Shown: one piece after another, positions 8,710 through 17,647 of the stretch
How positions within the stretch are numbered: position 1 is the stretch's first letter
Layout of the letters: every line of letters begins with the position of its first letter
The notes under the pieces: generated by a model
The model's input: the letters and a program-made list of their open reading frames with translations, nothing else
Databases searched by the model: none
What the model was told of the DNA's origin: nothing
From: a bacterium
Lineage (GTDB): Bacteria; Auribacterota; Auribacteria; Auribacterales; Auribacteraceae
Assembly (NCBI GenBank): GCA_018435605.1
Contig: JAHDNF010000008.1
Location: forward strand, 65,192 to 129,191
Direction: 5' to 3'
Length of the DNA stretch: 64,000 nucleotides
Program-made: the position numbers and the translations under genes

Positions 8710-9944
8710 AACGAAATATATTACTGGTTACCGATATTTTTCCACGATGGAAAGATGATTCGCATATACCGGGATATGTAGCCGAGCTGGCAAAATCGTT
8801 ATCAGCTTATTACAATATCTATGTAGTTGTGCCTCATTCGCACTGCGCCGCTTTGTTCGAGCGGTTAGATACCGTAACCGTAATCCGCAACAGGTATTTT
8901 TACCCGTTGAAATGGCAGTTGCTTTCAAACGGCAACGATTTTCTGGAAACTGCACGCACAAACTTTCTCGCTTTTTTACAGATACCATTTTACGTAATCT
9001 CTGAATTTATATCTATCATAAAAATAATCCGCAAATACAATATTGATCTTCTCAACAGTCATGGTTTTACGCCGCATGCCGTTTTATGCGCTATAATAAA
9101 AATATTTTTTAAAAAACCGCATATTATGACATTACATGGTCCAGGCATTAGTGTTGTCGCTCAATGGGGCTGGTTTGGGCGACTCTTGACAGGGTTTGCA
9201 TTGAAAAATAGTGATGTCGTTCTGCCTGTTAGTATTTATACCAGATATCTTATGGAGAAGATAAGCGGCAGGACTTTTAAATATGAAATAGTGCCTATGG
9301 GTGTAGATACCGATTCGTTTAAGTACATTGGAAATAAAATAAATCTGCGTCGGATTCATGATATACCGGCAAAACATAAAGTGATTCTTTTCGTGGGGGC
9401 ATTGATAGAACGGCACGGCATACAGGTGTTGCTTGAGTCGGTTATGAGTTTAAAAAATGATTATCGTGATTTTATTGTTCTTATCATAGGCGGAGGGCAT
9501 CTTGAAGAACCGTGCAAAAAGTGGGTTAAAGAGAAAGGGTTATTTGATCATATAATTTTTCTCGGCTGGATCGATCACGATCAGGTTCCTGCTTATTATG
9601 GAATAAGCGATATCGTGGTCGTTCCTTTGACTGAAGATGCAGTAGGTGAAACTGACGGGCTACCGGTGGTAATCCTTGAGTCGTTTGCCGCCGGTGTTCC
9701 GGTGATTGCCAGCCAGATAAGCGGAATATCGGATGTTATCAGGCACGGGTATAACGGTTGGTTGTTCGAACATGATAATAAGGGCGATTTATATTCGCGG
9801 CTTGATCTGTTTTTTAACTGTGATACACAGACTGTGGAACGCATGAAACAAAATGCCCGCAAAACATCCGAAGAATATTCATGGCCGTCGATTGCGGGTA
9901 AATATGTTTCATATATTCGCGAGTGTATACCGATACATAAATAG
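8706..9944 (+). CDS. GT4-family glycosyltransferase
   Basis: 412 residues, GT-B fold retaining glycosyltransferase of the Glycosyltransferase group 1 (GT4) type. The N-terminal acceptor half contains LNSHGFTPHAVLCA and TLHGPGIS. The C-terminal nucleotide-sugar half starts near VPMGVDTDSFKY, has ILFVGALIERHGIQVLLE, and contains the E-x7-E region as VVILESFAAGVPVIAS followed by GISDVIRHGYNGWLF. Probably cytoplasmic or peripheral, acting on a surface polysaccharide or glycolipid. The donor sugar cannot be read from sequence. It is the last gene of the overlapping run that began at dxs; an 88-bp gap follows. Confidence 0.87.
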   Translation: MKRNILLVTDIFPRWKDDSHIPGYVAELAKSLSAYYNIYVVVPHSHCAALFERLDTVTVIRNRYFYPLKWQLLSNGNDFLETARTNFLAFLQIPFYVISEFISIIKIIRKYNIDLLNSHGFTPHAVLCAIIKIFFKKPHIMTLHGPGISVVAQWGWFGRLLTGFALKNSDVVLPVSIYTRYLMEKISGRTFKYEIVPMGVDTDSFKYIGNKINLRRIHDIPAKHKVILFVGALIERHGIQVLLESVMSLKNDYRDFIVLIIGGGHLEEPCKKWVKEKGLFDHIIFLGWIDHDQVPAYYGISDIVVVPLTEDAVGETDGLPVVILESFAAGVPVIASQISGISDVIRHGYNGWLFEHDNKGDLYSRLDLFFNCDTQTVERMKQNARKTSEEYSWPSIAGKYVSYIRECIPIHK

Positions 9945-10032
9945 AAAAAATTTGTAATAAAAAGTAACAAATTCTTATAGGATGTGTTATATAGAAAAAC
10001 TCTGCATTATAACATAAACAAGAGGTATTCCA

Positions 10033-10395
10033 TTGGCTTCCGACGATTATGACAAATATGACGACAAATTCCCTTCTAAAAAACGCGGGTTGATTGATTT
10101 TTTAAAGATAGGCAAGCGTAACAGTCCTGACTACTGTGTGTTTCAATGGGCTGGAGCGGCGTGGGTAGGTATGCCGGACGGTTCGGTAGACCGTAATCCT
10201 ATGTGTATTACTTGTGAAACACAGTTGTCCTTCATCGATAAAGACATTGTCATTTGTGATACCTGTCATAAATATCGGACAAAAGAGGGAGAATTCCATT
10301 TTACCGTCAATGACAAACCGGTGTCGTTTGAGTCTGCTTATCGTTCGGCTCAACGTAGATGGCAGGAATTGCTCAAAACAACAGAAACTCCATAA
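10033..10395 (+). CDS. small zinc-ribbon-like protein of unknown function
   Basis: About 120 residues. The start is TTG at 10033, supported by AAGAGGT 6 bases upstream (10020-10026); no in-frame ATG comes early. The N-terminal ~40 residues are charged (alternating D/K). A pair of CxxC motifs follows, MCITCE and ICDTCH, 17 residues apart, which should form a single zinc ribbon. The C-terminus is helical (SFESAYRSAQRRWQELLK). No signal peptide or membrane segment. It sits alone between two glycosyltransferase genes with a gap on each side. I do not recognise the family. Confidence 0.6.
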   Translation: MASDDYDKYDDKFPSKKRGLIDFLKIGKRNSPDYCVFQWAGAAWVGMPDGSVDRNPMCITCETQLSFIDKDIVICDTCHKYRTKEGEFHFTVNDKPVSFESAYRSAQRRWQELLKTTETP

Positions 10396-10468
10396 ATTTT
10401 AGATGAAAATTTTAACAGTTGGCAATTATACAAATAGCTTAGACTTTGCTTTAATATGAGAGGTTTTG

Positions 10469-11944
10469 ATGCAGGAGTTTTTTCGGCGTAATCCGTTTTT
10501 TGAGATAGCGATTGTTGCGGTGTTGGTAATTGCGGCGTTTGCCATACGCTTTCATGGGTTCAAAAACGGCGGGCGATATACTTTTGACGAGGCGCTTTAT
10601 GTGACTATGGCAAAAGACATGATGTATGATTTGAATTACTACAACGGAATAAATTATTCTACTATGGAACTTCAACACCGGCCTAATCGAAATCTGCCGG
10701 ATTATCTGTTCAAAAAACTGTTTAAGCACCCTCCGATGTACTGTTTTCTGATCATGTTTTCTTATTCTATGCACAACAAGTTCGGGTTGAGTAACGTTCC
10801 TTTGACGCATCAGGCAGTCAAAGCATCCATAGCGACAGGCGTGTTGACAGTTTTAGTCGTGTACCTTCTCGGAAGACTATTGTTTTCGCCGATGGTAGGG
10901 CTACTTGCGGCTTTTTTTATGGTAATTGACCCTGTACACTGGATAACTTCGCAAAAAATATGGATGGATACGACTATTACTTTTTTTATGACACTGTCGG
11001 GATTATTCTATATTTATGCGTTGCGGAAAAAGGGCGGTAGTATGTTGTTTTATATCTTGACCGGGTTATCTATTGGCGCGGCGGCTCTGACTAAGTATCC
11101 GGGAGGTATCGTGTTTTTATCGGTACTTCTGTTTACCGCTCTATTCCGTATGGATTTATTGAAAAAGCCCAAATGGCTGTTGATTCCCGCAAGTATGATT
11201 ATCATGCTTGTACAATGGTTTTTATGGAATCTTGAAGTATACGGTTTGGATCATTTTGTCGGTAAAGGGAAAGGATTCGAGGATATCCGCGCGGGATTTG
11301 CAGTCATGGGAAAACTACTGCCTCTTATAATGGTTGCGACGGGTATTATTGGAGTAGGTTATTTTCTGTGGAGGCGATTTATTAAAAATAAATATGACGT
11401 GTATCTTGCAAACATACCTGTTGTTTTAAAGAGAAAAATATTCTGGTCAGCAGTGACGATTCTTATGATAGCGGTAATCGTCCGCAACGATTTGGGCTAT
11501 ATTATACGCGCATTGTCATTTGGTTTTGAACCGGCAACGAGTTGGAAAATGGGATTTTTCGCTGATGAACCGTGGTATTTTTACTTTCGCCGGTTGTTTA
11601 TCTATTTTCCGATCTATTTTTTTGCGTATATAGCAGTGGTTTTTTATCCTTATAAAGAGAAAAATGAATTTTTGGTTCCTGTTTTTTATTTTGGTGTAAT
11701 AGCCGCATTTTTTATTTTATGGGGTAATTACCAGTGCCGTTATTTTTTACCGGCTATACCTTGGTTATTATTGTTTGCCGCTTTTATGATAGTGCATATC
11801 CATAACAATATCGGTTTGTTGAATAATAGAAATATGCGTATGACGGCGTATGTTTGCTTGTGGGGTATAGTTGTACTGTGTGTGGCAAAAGCCGTTCAAA
11901 TAGATATTCTTCTGGCGTGGACGAATAAGCCTTGTTACTTCTGA
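10469..11944 (+). CDS. polytopic GT39/ArnT-like glycosyltransferase
   Basis: 491 residues, about eleven hydrophobic segments. The N-terminal layout matches the GT-C dolichyl/undecaprenyl-phosphomannose transferase superfamily (PMT/ArnT/GT83): one membrane helix, then a periplasmic loop with the acidic pair in YTFDEALYV, which is the usual metal/substrate Asp-Glu motif, and AALTKYPGGIVFL further on. Such enzymes use lipid-linked sugars to glycosylate lipids or proteins on the outer face of the inner membrane. Start ATG 10469 has GAGAGG 5 bases upstream; a TTG precedes it directly. Acceptor and donor unknown. Confidence 0.8.
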   Translation: MQEFFRRNPFFEIAIVAVLVIAAFAIRFHGFKNGGRYTFDEALYVTMAKDMMYDLNYYNGINYSTMELQHRPNRNLPDYLFKKLFKHPPMYCFLIMFSYSMHNKFGLSNVPLTHQAVKASIATGVLTVLVVYLLGRLLFSPMVGLLAAFFMVIDPVHWITSQKIWMDTTITFFMTLSGLFYIYALRKKGGSMLFYILTGLSIGAAALTKYPGGIVFLSVLLFTALFRMDLLKKPKWLLIPASMIIMLVQWFLWNLEVYGLDHFVGKGKGFEDIRAGFAVMGKLLPLIMVATGIIGVGYFLWRRFIKNKYDVYLANIPVVLKRKIFWSAVTILMIAVIVRNDLGYIIRALSFGFEPATSWKMGFFADEPWYFYFRRLFIYFPIYFFAYIAVVFYPYKEKNEFLVPVFYFGVIAAFFILWGNYQCRYFLPAIPWLLLFAAFMIVHIHNNIGLLNNRNMRMTAYVCLWGIVVLCVAKAVQIDILLAWTNKPCYF

Positions 11945-11950
11945 TTTAGG

Positions 11951-12628
11951 CTATATACTGCATGATTCTCCCGGTTGCAGGATAGTTACCGGCACTATAT
12001 TTTTGAAAGGTTTGAGAATATCCGTCAGTTCTACTTGAATCTTTTTGAATGTATTGTAATGGATGGGGATTACCTTTTTAGCTCCCAGCCATTCCGCGGC
12101 GACCGCCGCATCGTTCGCGTCCATGGTAAATGTACCTCCGACCGGAAGCATGGCGATGTCGATAGTGTACATTTCGCCGATTATTTTGAATTCGGCGGTT
12201 AAGCCGGTGTCGCCGGTGTGGTATATGGTTTTGCCGTCGATATGGACAAGAACGCTCATGGCAAGTCCTCCGTAGCTTCCGTCTTCGAACGACGAGCCGT
12301 GCCATGCTGGGAAAAACTTTATCCATCCGTTTTCAAATTCTCGTTTACCGCCTATATAAAGCGGTTCGCCTTTGATGCCGGTGCTGTTGAGTCTATTTAT
12401 GATTTCAAAATTAGAAAGTACTACCGCGCCGCATCTTTTGGCTATTTTTATACTGTCTCCGATATGATCGGCATGAGCGTGTGTGATTACTATAAAATCA
12501 GCTGATATGTCGGAAATATTTTTCACGGATGATGAAGGATTGCCTGAAAAAAAAGGGTCGATAAGGACTTTTATTCCATTGGATTCGATAGCGGTTGCAG
12601 AGTGACCGAAGTAAGTTATCTTTACCAT
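11951..12628 (-). CDS. UPF0173-type metal-dependent hydrolase (metallo-beta-lactamase fold)
   Basis: 225 residues, full length for the family. The metal-binding motif HAHADHIGD is at residues 50-58, with an N-terminal YFGHSATAIES and VLIDPFFSGNP typical of UPF0173. Further ligands lie in AWHGSSFED, HTGDTGL and IPIHYNTF. Cytoplasmic; the true substrate of this family is not established. It is on the opposite strand from its neighbours, converging closely on the upstream GT39 gene (6 bases between stops). An AAGGA ribosome-binding site lies 7-8 bases upstream of its ATG. Confidence 0.88.
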   Translation of the reverse strand: MVKITYFGHSATAIESNGIKVLIDPFFSGNPSSSVKNISDISADFIVITHAHADHIGDSIKIAKRCGAVVLSNFEIINRLNSTGIKGEPLYIGGKREFENGWIKFFPAWHGSSFEDGSYGGLAMSVLVHIDGKTIYHTGDTGLTAEFKIIGEMYTIDIAMLPVGGTFTMDANDAAVAAEWLGAKKVIPIHYNTFKKIQVELTDILKPFKNIVPVTILQPGESCSI

Positions 12629-12762
12629 AAAAAAATCCTTTTTTCGTGGTTTGATATTTTGTTTTATTATAATTATTCGTCTTTTTGACGGAAAAATTTA
12701 ATATCGGAATAGATTATGAACAAACAGAGTTACTCTTATTATTCTGTATCGCTAAATCTCCC

Positions 12763-12790
12763 TTGACTTTTTTTAAAAGGTTAATAAAAG
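12763..12790 (+). promoter_or_regulatory. weak sigma70-type promoter candidate for the RlmI-like gene
   Basis: TTGACT (12763-12768), 16-bp spacer, TAAAAG (12785-12790), in the 214-bp divergent gap between the UPF0173 gene and the methyltransferase gene. The -35 is good and the -10 is poor. Position and orientation fit. Confidence 0.3.
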
Positions 12791-12842
12791 TAGTGAGAAT
12801 GTGCAATATAAAATCCATTAATTTTCACGACAGGATATGTAA

Positions 12843-14048
12843 ATGACTTATAGATGTGTGTATCTGAAAGAAGGACGGGAAAAATCCGCGATTGCGTATC
12901 ATCCGTGGGTGTTTAGCGGCGCTATAGGCCGTATAGATAAGGGCATAGACAACGGCGACGTAGTAGATGTTTATACGAACGGCAAAAAGTTTATAGGCAG
13001 GGGGTTTTACAATAATGTATCCGGTATAGTCGTGCGAATTATGGCGTTCGAACAGATCCCCATTGACGCAGAATTCTTTGAGGCGAGAATACGCAAAGCA
13101 AAGCAGTTGAGGGACATTTTGGGTTTGGATACAGATGCGGCGCGTTATTGCAACGGATCAGGCGATTTTTTGCCCGGTTTGTATATAGACGCATTTGATG
13201 AATTCTTAGTAGTTCAGTTTTCAAGCTATGGTCTCGTGCGCATGAAAGAAAGTATTGTTGGGGCAATAAAAAATGTTTTTTTTGATGATGACAATGGAGA
13301 AATACTTTTCAAAGGTATTTATGAGCGATCCGACGCTGTTATCAAGCAAGAAGAAGGTATGGAGGGGGCCAAAGGGGTTTTATATGGCAAGGAACCTCCG
13401 GAAAGGTTGTTGGTTAACGAGCATGGAACACAGTATCCGGTATTTATAAAAGAAGGCCAAAAAACAGGTTTTTATCTGGATTTGCGAACTTCGCGTGATA
13501 TTTTAGGCAGTCTATCATCGAATAGATCGATTTTAAATTTGTTCAGTTATACAGGCAGTTTTTCTATTAAGGCGTTGACAAGCGGGGCGAAAAAAGTGGT
13601 TTCCGTAGAGTCGTCAAAAAAGTTCTGTAAATTATCTGAAGATGAAATAGCCGGAATCTCTCATCTTGATGTGTCAAAACATACGGCTGTATGCGCCAAT
13701 GTGTTTGATTATCTGAGAACTGTTGAAGATAATCTCTACGATATAGTAGTGGTTGACCCGCCTCCGTTATGTAAAAACAAACATGATGTCGAAAAATCCT
13801 CACGTGCTTATAAAGATTGCAATATGCACGCAATACGTGTTGCGAAAGATAACGGGTTTGTGCTAACATTATGCTGTTCGCATCATATTTCATCGGATCT
13901 TCTTCAAAAGATAGTGTTTGCCTCGGCTAAAGATGCGGGTCGTATGGTTCAGATTGTTACTCAGATCGGCCATGAGCAGGATCATCCGGTTAATATTTAT
14001 CATCCGGAAACAGCTTATTTTAAAGGATTTTTACTAAGGGTTCTATAG
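12843..14048 (+). CDS. rlmI: RlmI-like class I rRNA (cytosine-C5-)methyltransferase
   Basis: 401 residues. An N-terminal PUA domain (residues ~1-75, with AYHPWVFSGAIGRID and GRGFYN) is followed by a linker domain (SGDFLPGLYIDAFDEFLVVQ). The Rossmann methyltransferase domain has LNLFSYTGSFSIKALTSGA as SAM loop, the catalytic strand VVVDPPPLCKNK, and a Cys-bearing LTLCCSHH segment. RlmI methylates C5 of a cytosine in 23S rRNA (C1962 in E. coli). The target here is by homology only. It stands next to, but not clearly in, an operon with the GT2 gene 13 bases downstream. Confidence 0.88.
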   Translation: MTYRCVYLKEGREKSAIAYHPWVFSGAIGRIDKGIDNGDVVDVYTNGKKFIGRGFYNNVSGIVVRIMAFEQIPIDAEFFEARIRKAKQLRDILGLDTDAARYCNGSGDFLPGLYIDAFDEFLVVQFSSYGLVRMKESIVGAIKNVFFDDDNGEILFKGIYERSDAVIKQEEGMEGAKGVLYGKEPPERLLVNEHGTQYPVFIKEGQKTGFYLDLRTSRDILGSLSSNRSILNLFSYTGSFSIKALTSGAKKVVSVESSKKFCKLSEDEIAGISHLDVSKHTAVCANVFDYLRTVEDNLYDIVVVDPPPLCKNKHDVEKSSRAYKDCNMHAIRVAKDNGFVLTLCCSHHISSDLLQKIVFASAKDAGRMVQIVTQIGHEQDHPVNIYHPETAYFKGFLLRVL

Positions 14049-14061
14049 AGGTGATTGAACT

Positions 14062-15039
14062 ATGAAACTAATTATTCAGATACCCTGTTACAATGAAGCG
14101 GAAACATTGCCGCAGGTGTTTAATGAATTACCGAAGAACCTGCGTGGTATTACCTCAATAGAAACCTTGCTGATAGATGACGGCAGTACGGATAAAAGTG
14201 TGCAGGTAGCTGAAAAATTCGGTGTTAACCATATATTATCTTTCAAACAAAACATGGGATTAGCGCGGGCATTTAAAGAGGGGCTTGACGCTTGTATAAA
14301 ATTCGGCGCGGATATTATTGTCAATACCGATGCCGATAACCAGTATTGCGCCAAAGATATTGAAAAACTGATAGCTCCGATATTAGAAGGCAGTGCGGAT
14401 ATTGTAATCGGTGCGCGTCCTATAGAAGATATAAAGGATTTTTCGTGGATCAAGAAAAAATTACAGAGGTTCGGCAGTTCTGTAGTGCGTTCATTATCTC
14501 TGACCGATATACCGGATGCGACATCGGGTTTCAGGGCTTTTTCACGCACGGCGGCGTTGCGAATAAACATTTTTTCTCAATATACCTATACCCTTGAGAC
14601 ACTCATTCAGGCAGGCGAAAACAAATTGAAAGTGGTTTCTATTCCGGTTAGAGTCAATCGCAAGACACGTGAATCGAGATTACTAAAAAGTATACCTCAT
14701 TACATCATTCATTCAGTTGCTACGATGTTGCGTATTTGTGTTCTTTACCGGCCGTTCCATTATTTTTTTACTGTGGGAAGCATAATGTTTTTTGCAGGTT
14801 TTTTGCTTGGATTACGGTTTCTATTTTATTATTTCATGGGAACCGGCACGGGGCATATTCAGTCGTTGATTCTTGCGTCCGTGCTTTTAACGGTTGGATT
14901 TCAGATGTTTTTATTCGGCTTGCTTGCCGATGTAGTGGCTACCAACCGCAAATTGGCGGAAGATATTCAAGCCCGCGTGAAAAATATGGAGCTTACCATG
15001 TGTGTTGATCTGTCTCCAAAAGATAACCCGAATACATAA
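14062..15039 (+). CDS. GT2 glycosyltransferase with C-terminal membrane anchor (dolichol-phosphate-mannose-synthase-like)
   Basis: 325 residues. The GT-A catalytic domain contains IIQIPCYNEAETLP, LLIDDGSTDKS and the metal-binding NTDADNQY (DxD), then DATSGFRAFSR and TLETLIQAG. Two membrane segments at the C-terminus (around residues 228-250 and 262-292) resemble the GtrB/DPM1-type polyprenyl-phosphate glycosyltransferases that make undecaprenyl-phosphate sugars. This is a plausible donor supplier for the membrane GT39-type enzymes at 10469 and 15054. A GAGGTG ribosome-binding site precedes the ATG. Confidence 0.87.
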   Translation: MKLIIQIPCYNEAETLPQVFNELPKNLRGITSIETLLIDDGSTDKSVQVAEKFGVNHILSFKQNMGLARAFKEGLDACIKFGADIIVNTDADNQYCAKDIEKLIAPILEGSADIVIGARPIEDIKDFSWIKKKLQRFGSSVVRSLSLTDIPDATSGFRAFSRTAALRINIFSQYTYTLETLIQAGENKLKVVSIPVRVNRKTRESRLLKSIPHYIIHSVATMLRICVLYRPFHYFFTVGSIMFFAGFLLGLRFLFYYFMGTGTGHIQSLILASVLLTVGFQMFLFGLLADVVATNRKLAEDIQARVKNMELTMCVDLSPKDNPNT

Positions 15040-15053
15040 CTTAGGGTTTTACA

Positions 15054-16865
15054 GTGTGTAATCTACGAGAAAATATTTCCAGCCGGACAGATCGTTTTAA
15101 CCGGTATGACTGGCTATTGTTCGCGCTTATCGTGCTTGCGGCATATTCGGTTCGTCTGATCTATCTGTATCAGATAAAAGGCAATCCCTTTTTTATACCC
15201 CGATCGCTGGATCCGTTATTTTATCATTCATGGGCTATCCGATTAGTTCAGGGTTGCGCTACGGGCGACACTGTTTTTCAGGGTATGCCGTTGTACGCCT
15301 ATTTTCTCGGCGCGGTCTATAAAGTTTTTGGAATTGATGTGTTTGCGGCACGAGCTGTTCAAATGTTTTTAGCGTCTTGCGCTTGCGGTATGATATATCT
15401 GGCAGGGTCGTATTCTTTGTGCCGTGTCTGCGGGTTGATTGCCGCTGTTTGCGCTGTTTTTTACAAACCTTTTATTTTTTATGACGGCATGATAGAAGGG
15501 TCAAGCATAACGGTTTTTCTATATATCTTGAATTTATTTGCGGCTATGAGGTTTATCCATTCGTTTTCGCGGATAAATGCAGTTTTATGGGGAGTTTTGA
15601 CCGGATTAGCGGCGTTGGCTCGTCCGGGTATAATGTTGTTTCCGATAGTCACGGCAATCATTTATGTACTTAAGTTTGCTGAACAAAGAAGATATTTTTT
15701 ACTGATACGTTTTGGCATAGTTATTTTCCTTTCTCTAGGCGTAGTCAGTATTGCGACATTGCGTAATTATATTGTATCCGGTCAGTTTGTTTTTATTACG
15801 GCACACAGCGGTTTGAATTATTATATCGGTAACAACGAGACTGCGACCGGTAAATTTCACGCTCCGGATGGTGTTGGTCGTCAATCGGACAAGATGTATG
15901 AGAACTCAAAACGCATCGCCGAAAATGAACTCGGACGCACATTGACGCCGGCTCAAGTATCGAATTACTGGAAAGATAAAGCTAATCAGTTCATAATGCG
16001 TCATCCTATTAAATTTTTGTTACTACTGGGGAAAAAAGTATACCTTTTCTGGCAAGGAGGAGAGATATCTGATTTTCGCAACATATCATTTTTTAGACGG
16101 TTTTCAGCATTGATGCGCGTCGCTTTACCATCATTTTATCTGATAGTACCATGGGCAATTATCGGAATGATTGCAAGTATAGGCTTAAACCGCAACATTC
16201 CGCTAATGAACTGTTTTTTCTGGAGTTATTTCGTGAGTCTTCTGCTATACTTCATCAATTCTCGTTACAGATTGCCGGTTGTACCTGTATTGATGCTTTT
16301 TGCCTCCTATGGATTTATTTTTACAGCTAACAAACTGAAGACGGATAGAAAATCTTTCTTCGCATTTATTGCAATTGCGGGCGTATTATATTTTATCCTC
16401 GGCTTTAAAATGGAAGAACCCAACCTTGCCGACGACTATAACGAACTTGCGTCATGGTATATGACCGATCAAAGCGACTATGACAAGGCAATTGCTCTAT
16501 ATAGAGAGGCATTGCGGCTTGATCCGAACAATCAGTATGTTTATTTCAATCTGGGACGGGCTTATTTTTCTGTCAATAGGATAGATGAAGCGCTAGATGT
16601 TTTTGGCAAAGCGATCAAATTGGACAGTAATGATTACGAATCCATAAATTTTTACGGAATTCTTTTGTCAAAAAAGGGGATGCATCGAAAATCCATAGAT
16701 TTTTTTAAGCGGGCGGTATCCATTCGGCCGGATTATTATATAGCGTTAAACAATATGGCTTCTGTTTACAGGTTGATGGGAGATGAAGCAAATGCGCGCA
16801 TTACTTGGCAAAGATCGCTGAATGTCAATCCCAACCAGCCGGATATTTATTTGAAACTGCAATAA
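15054..16865 (+). CDS. GT39-like membrane glycosyltransferase with C-terminal TPR tail
   Basis: 603 residues from GTG 15054 (TTAGGG site 7 bases upstream; no early in-frame ATG). Residues ~20-455 form a polytopic GT-C membrane region, with a periplasmic first loop carrying RSLDPLFYHSWAIRL in place of the usual acidic pair and AALARPGIMLFP later. Residues ~460-603 hold about four TPR units: KAIALYREALRLDPNN, EALDVFGKAIKLDSND, KSIDFFKRAVSIRPDYY and an ARITWQRSLNVNPN unit. TPR-tailed GT-C proteins are often annotated as PMT-type or tetratricopeptide glycosyltransferases. The TPRs are probably extracytoplasmic and bind a partner. The next gene encodes another TPR protein. Confidence 0.8.
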   Translation: MCNLRENISSRTDRFNRYDWLLFALIVLAAYSVRLIYLYQIKGNPFFIPRSLDPLFYHSWAIRLVQGCATGDTVFQGMPLYAYFLGAVYKVFGIDVFAARAVQMFLASCACGMIYLAGSYSLCRVCGLIAAVCAVFYKPFIFYDGMIEGSSITVFLYILNLFAAMRFIHSFSRINAVLWGVLTGLAALARPGIMLFPIVTAIIYVLKFAEQRRYFLLIRFGIVIFLSLGVVSIATLRNYIVSGQFVFITAHSGLNYYIGNNETATGKFHAPDGVGRQSDKMYENSKRIAENELGRTLTPAQVSNYWKDKANQFIMRHPIKFLLLLGKKVYLFWQGGEISDFRNISFFRRFSALMRVALPSFYLIVPWAIIGMIASIGLNRNIPLMNCFFWSYFVSLLLYFINSRYRLPVVPVLMLFASYGFIFTANKLKTDRKSFFAFIAIAGVLYFILGFKMEEPNLADDYNELASWYMTDQSDYDKAIALYREALRLDPNNQYVYFNLGRAYFSVNRIDEALDVFGKAIKLDSNDYESINFYGILLSKKGMHRKSIDFFKRAVSIRPDYYIALNNMASVYRLMGDEANARITWQRSLNVNPNQPDIYLKLQ

Positions 16866-16899
16866 AAACGATTTTTTAGAAAAAATAGTTTTACTTTTT
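16864..16899 (+). terminator. possible weak AT-rich terminator hairpin
   Basis: AAAAAC...TTTTTT AG AAAAAA...GTTTT forms an interrupted hairpin directly at the end of the GT39-TPR gene, followed by ACTTTTTA. The stem is nearly all A-T, so the call is weak. Confidence 0.28.
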
Positions 16900-16945
16900 A
16901 CGAAATAGTGATAGACTTCCAATAAGCGTGATAAGGAGGATTTAG

Positions 16946-17593
16946 ATGGTTAAGTGTATTTTAATTGCAGTCATTATTTTTTCTTTTTGTGTATCTTTAT
17001 ATGCTAGTAATCCTGAAGATTTTTTCAATAGGGCGTATGTGTATGTTCAACGTGGGTATACGGATGAAGCTATTGCAGAATATACGGAAGCTCTCAAGAA
17101 TAACCCTGATTCCGAAATGGCAACAAGAATTTATTATAATATGGGTCTGATTTACAACAACACCAATAGATCTGAACTCGCGATAGAGATGTTTAGAAAA
17201 ACATTACAGATAAGTCCTGAATTGTTTGTAGTCCGCTATAATCTTGCCAACACTTTGTACGATATGAAACTCTACAATGAAGCAGTCGCCGAATATGAGC
17301 ATGCTCTTGTTATCGACCCTGATTATTCCAAAAAGCTGACGCTGTATTATCGGATCGCAGAAGCATGCAGTATAATGGGAAATCATGACAAATCAATAGA
17401 GTGGGCTGAGAAAATAATAGCTGTTAAACCATCTGAAGCCGCAGTCTGGCAATTGCTTGCGGAAAACTACTTCGCAAAGAAGTATTATAAGGAAGTTGAG
17501 CAGTGCTTGAATAAGCTGGAAAATATGGGATATCCTCAGAAAGATTTTTTCCAAAGACTTCAGGAAGCACAAAAAACAGAAAACAGCAACTAA
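16946..17593 (+). CDS. exported TPR-repeat protein
   Basis: 215 residues. A signal peptide is clear: KC, then a hydrophobic ILIAVIIFSFCVSLYAS with an AxA-like end around residue 20. The mature part is four to five TPR units (EDFFNRAYVYVQRGYTDEA, ARIYYNMGLIYNNTNRSELA, YNLANTLYDMKLYNEAVAEY, YRIAEACSIMGNHDKSIEWA and a final AKKYYKEVEQCLNKL). Periplasmic or envelope scaffold; the function is not identifiable. A perfect AAGGAGGA Shine-Dalgarno lies 7 bases before ATG 16946, so translation should be efficient. Context suggests a link to the TPR-tailed glycosyltransferase upstream. Confidence 0.82.
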   Translation: MVKCILIAVIIFSFCVSLYASNPEDFFNRAYVYVQRGYTDEAIAEYTEALKNNPDSEMATRIYYNMGLIYNNTNRSELAIEMFRKTLQISPELFVVRYNLANTLYDMKLYNEAVAEYEHALVIDPDYSKKLTLYYRIAEACSIMGNHDKSIEWAEKIIAVKPSEAAVWQLLAENYFAKKYYKEVEQCLNKLENMGYPQKDFFQRLQEAQKTENSN

Positions 17594-17647
17594 GTCGCAT
17601 TGTGGTGTATCTTACAGAATATACCTACCATTGCCGAAAGGGTTCCG

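Noticed and set aside
9949-9973. Hairpin AATTTGT...ACAAATT after the GT4 gene as a terminator
   Set aside because: Only 7 A-T-rich pairs with an 11-base loop and no following T-run.
17600-17647. TTG-initiated extension of trpE, or a Trp leader peptide
   Set aside because: No ribosome-binding site, only one Trp codon, no attenuator hairpins, and ATG 17648 has a good site.
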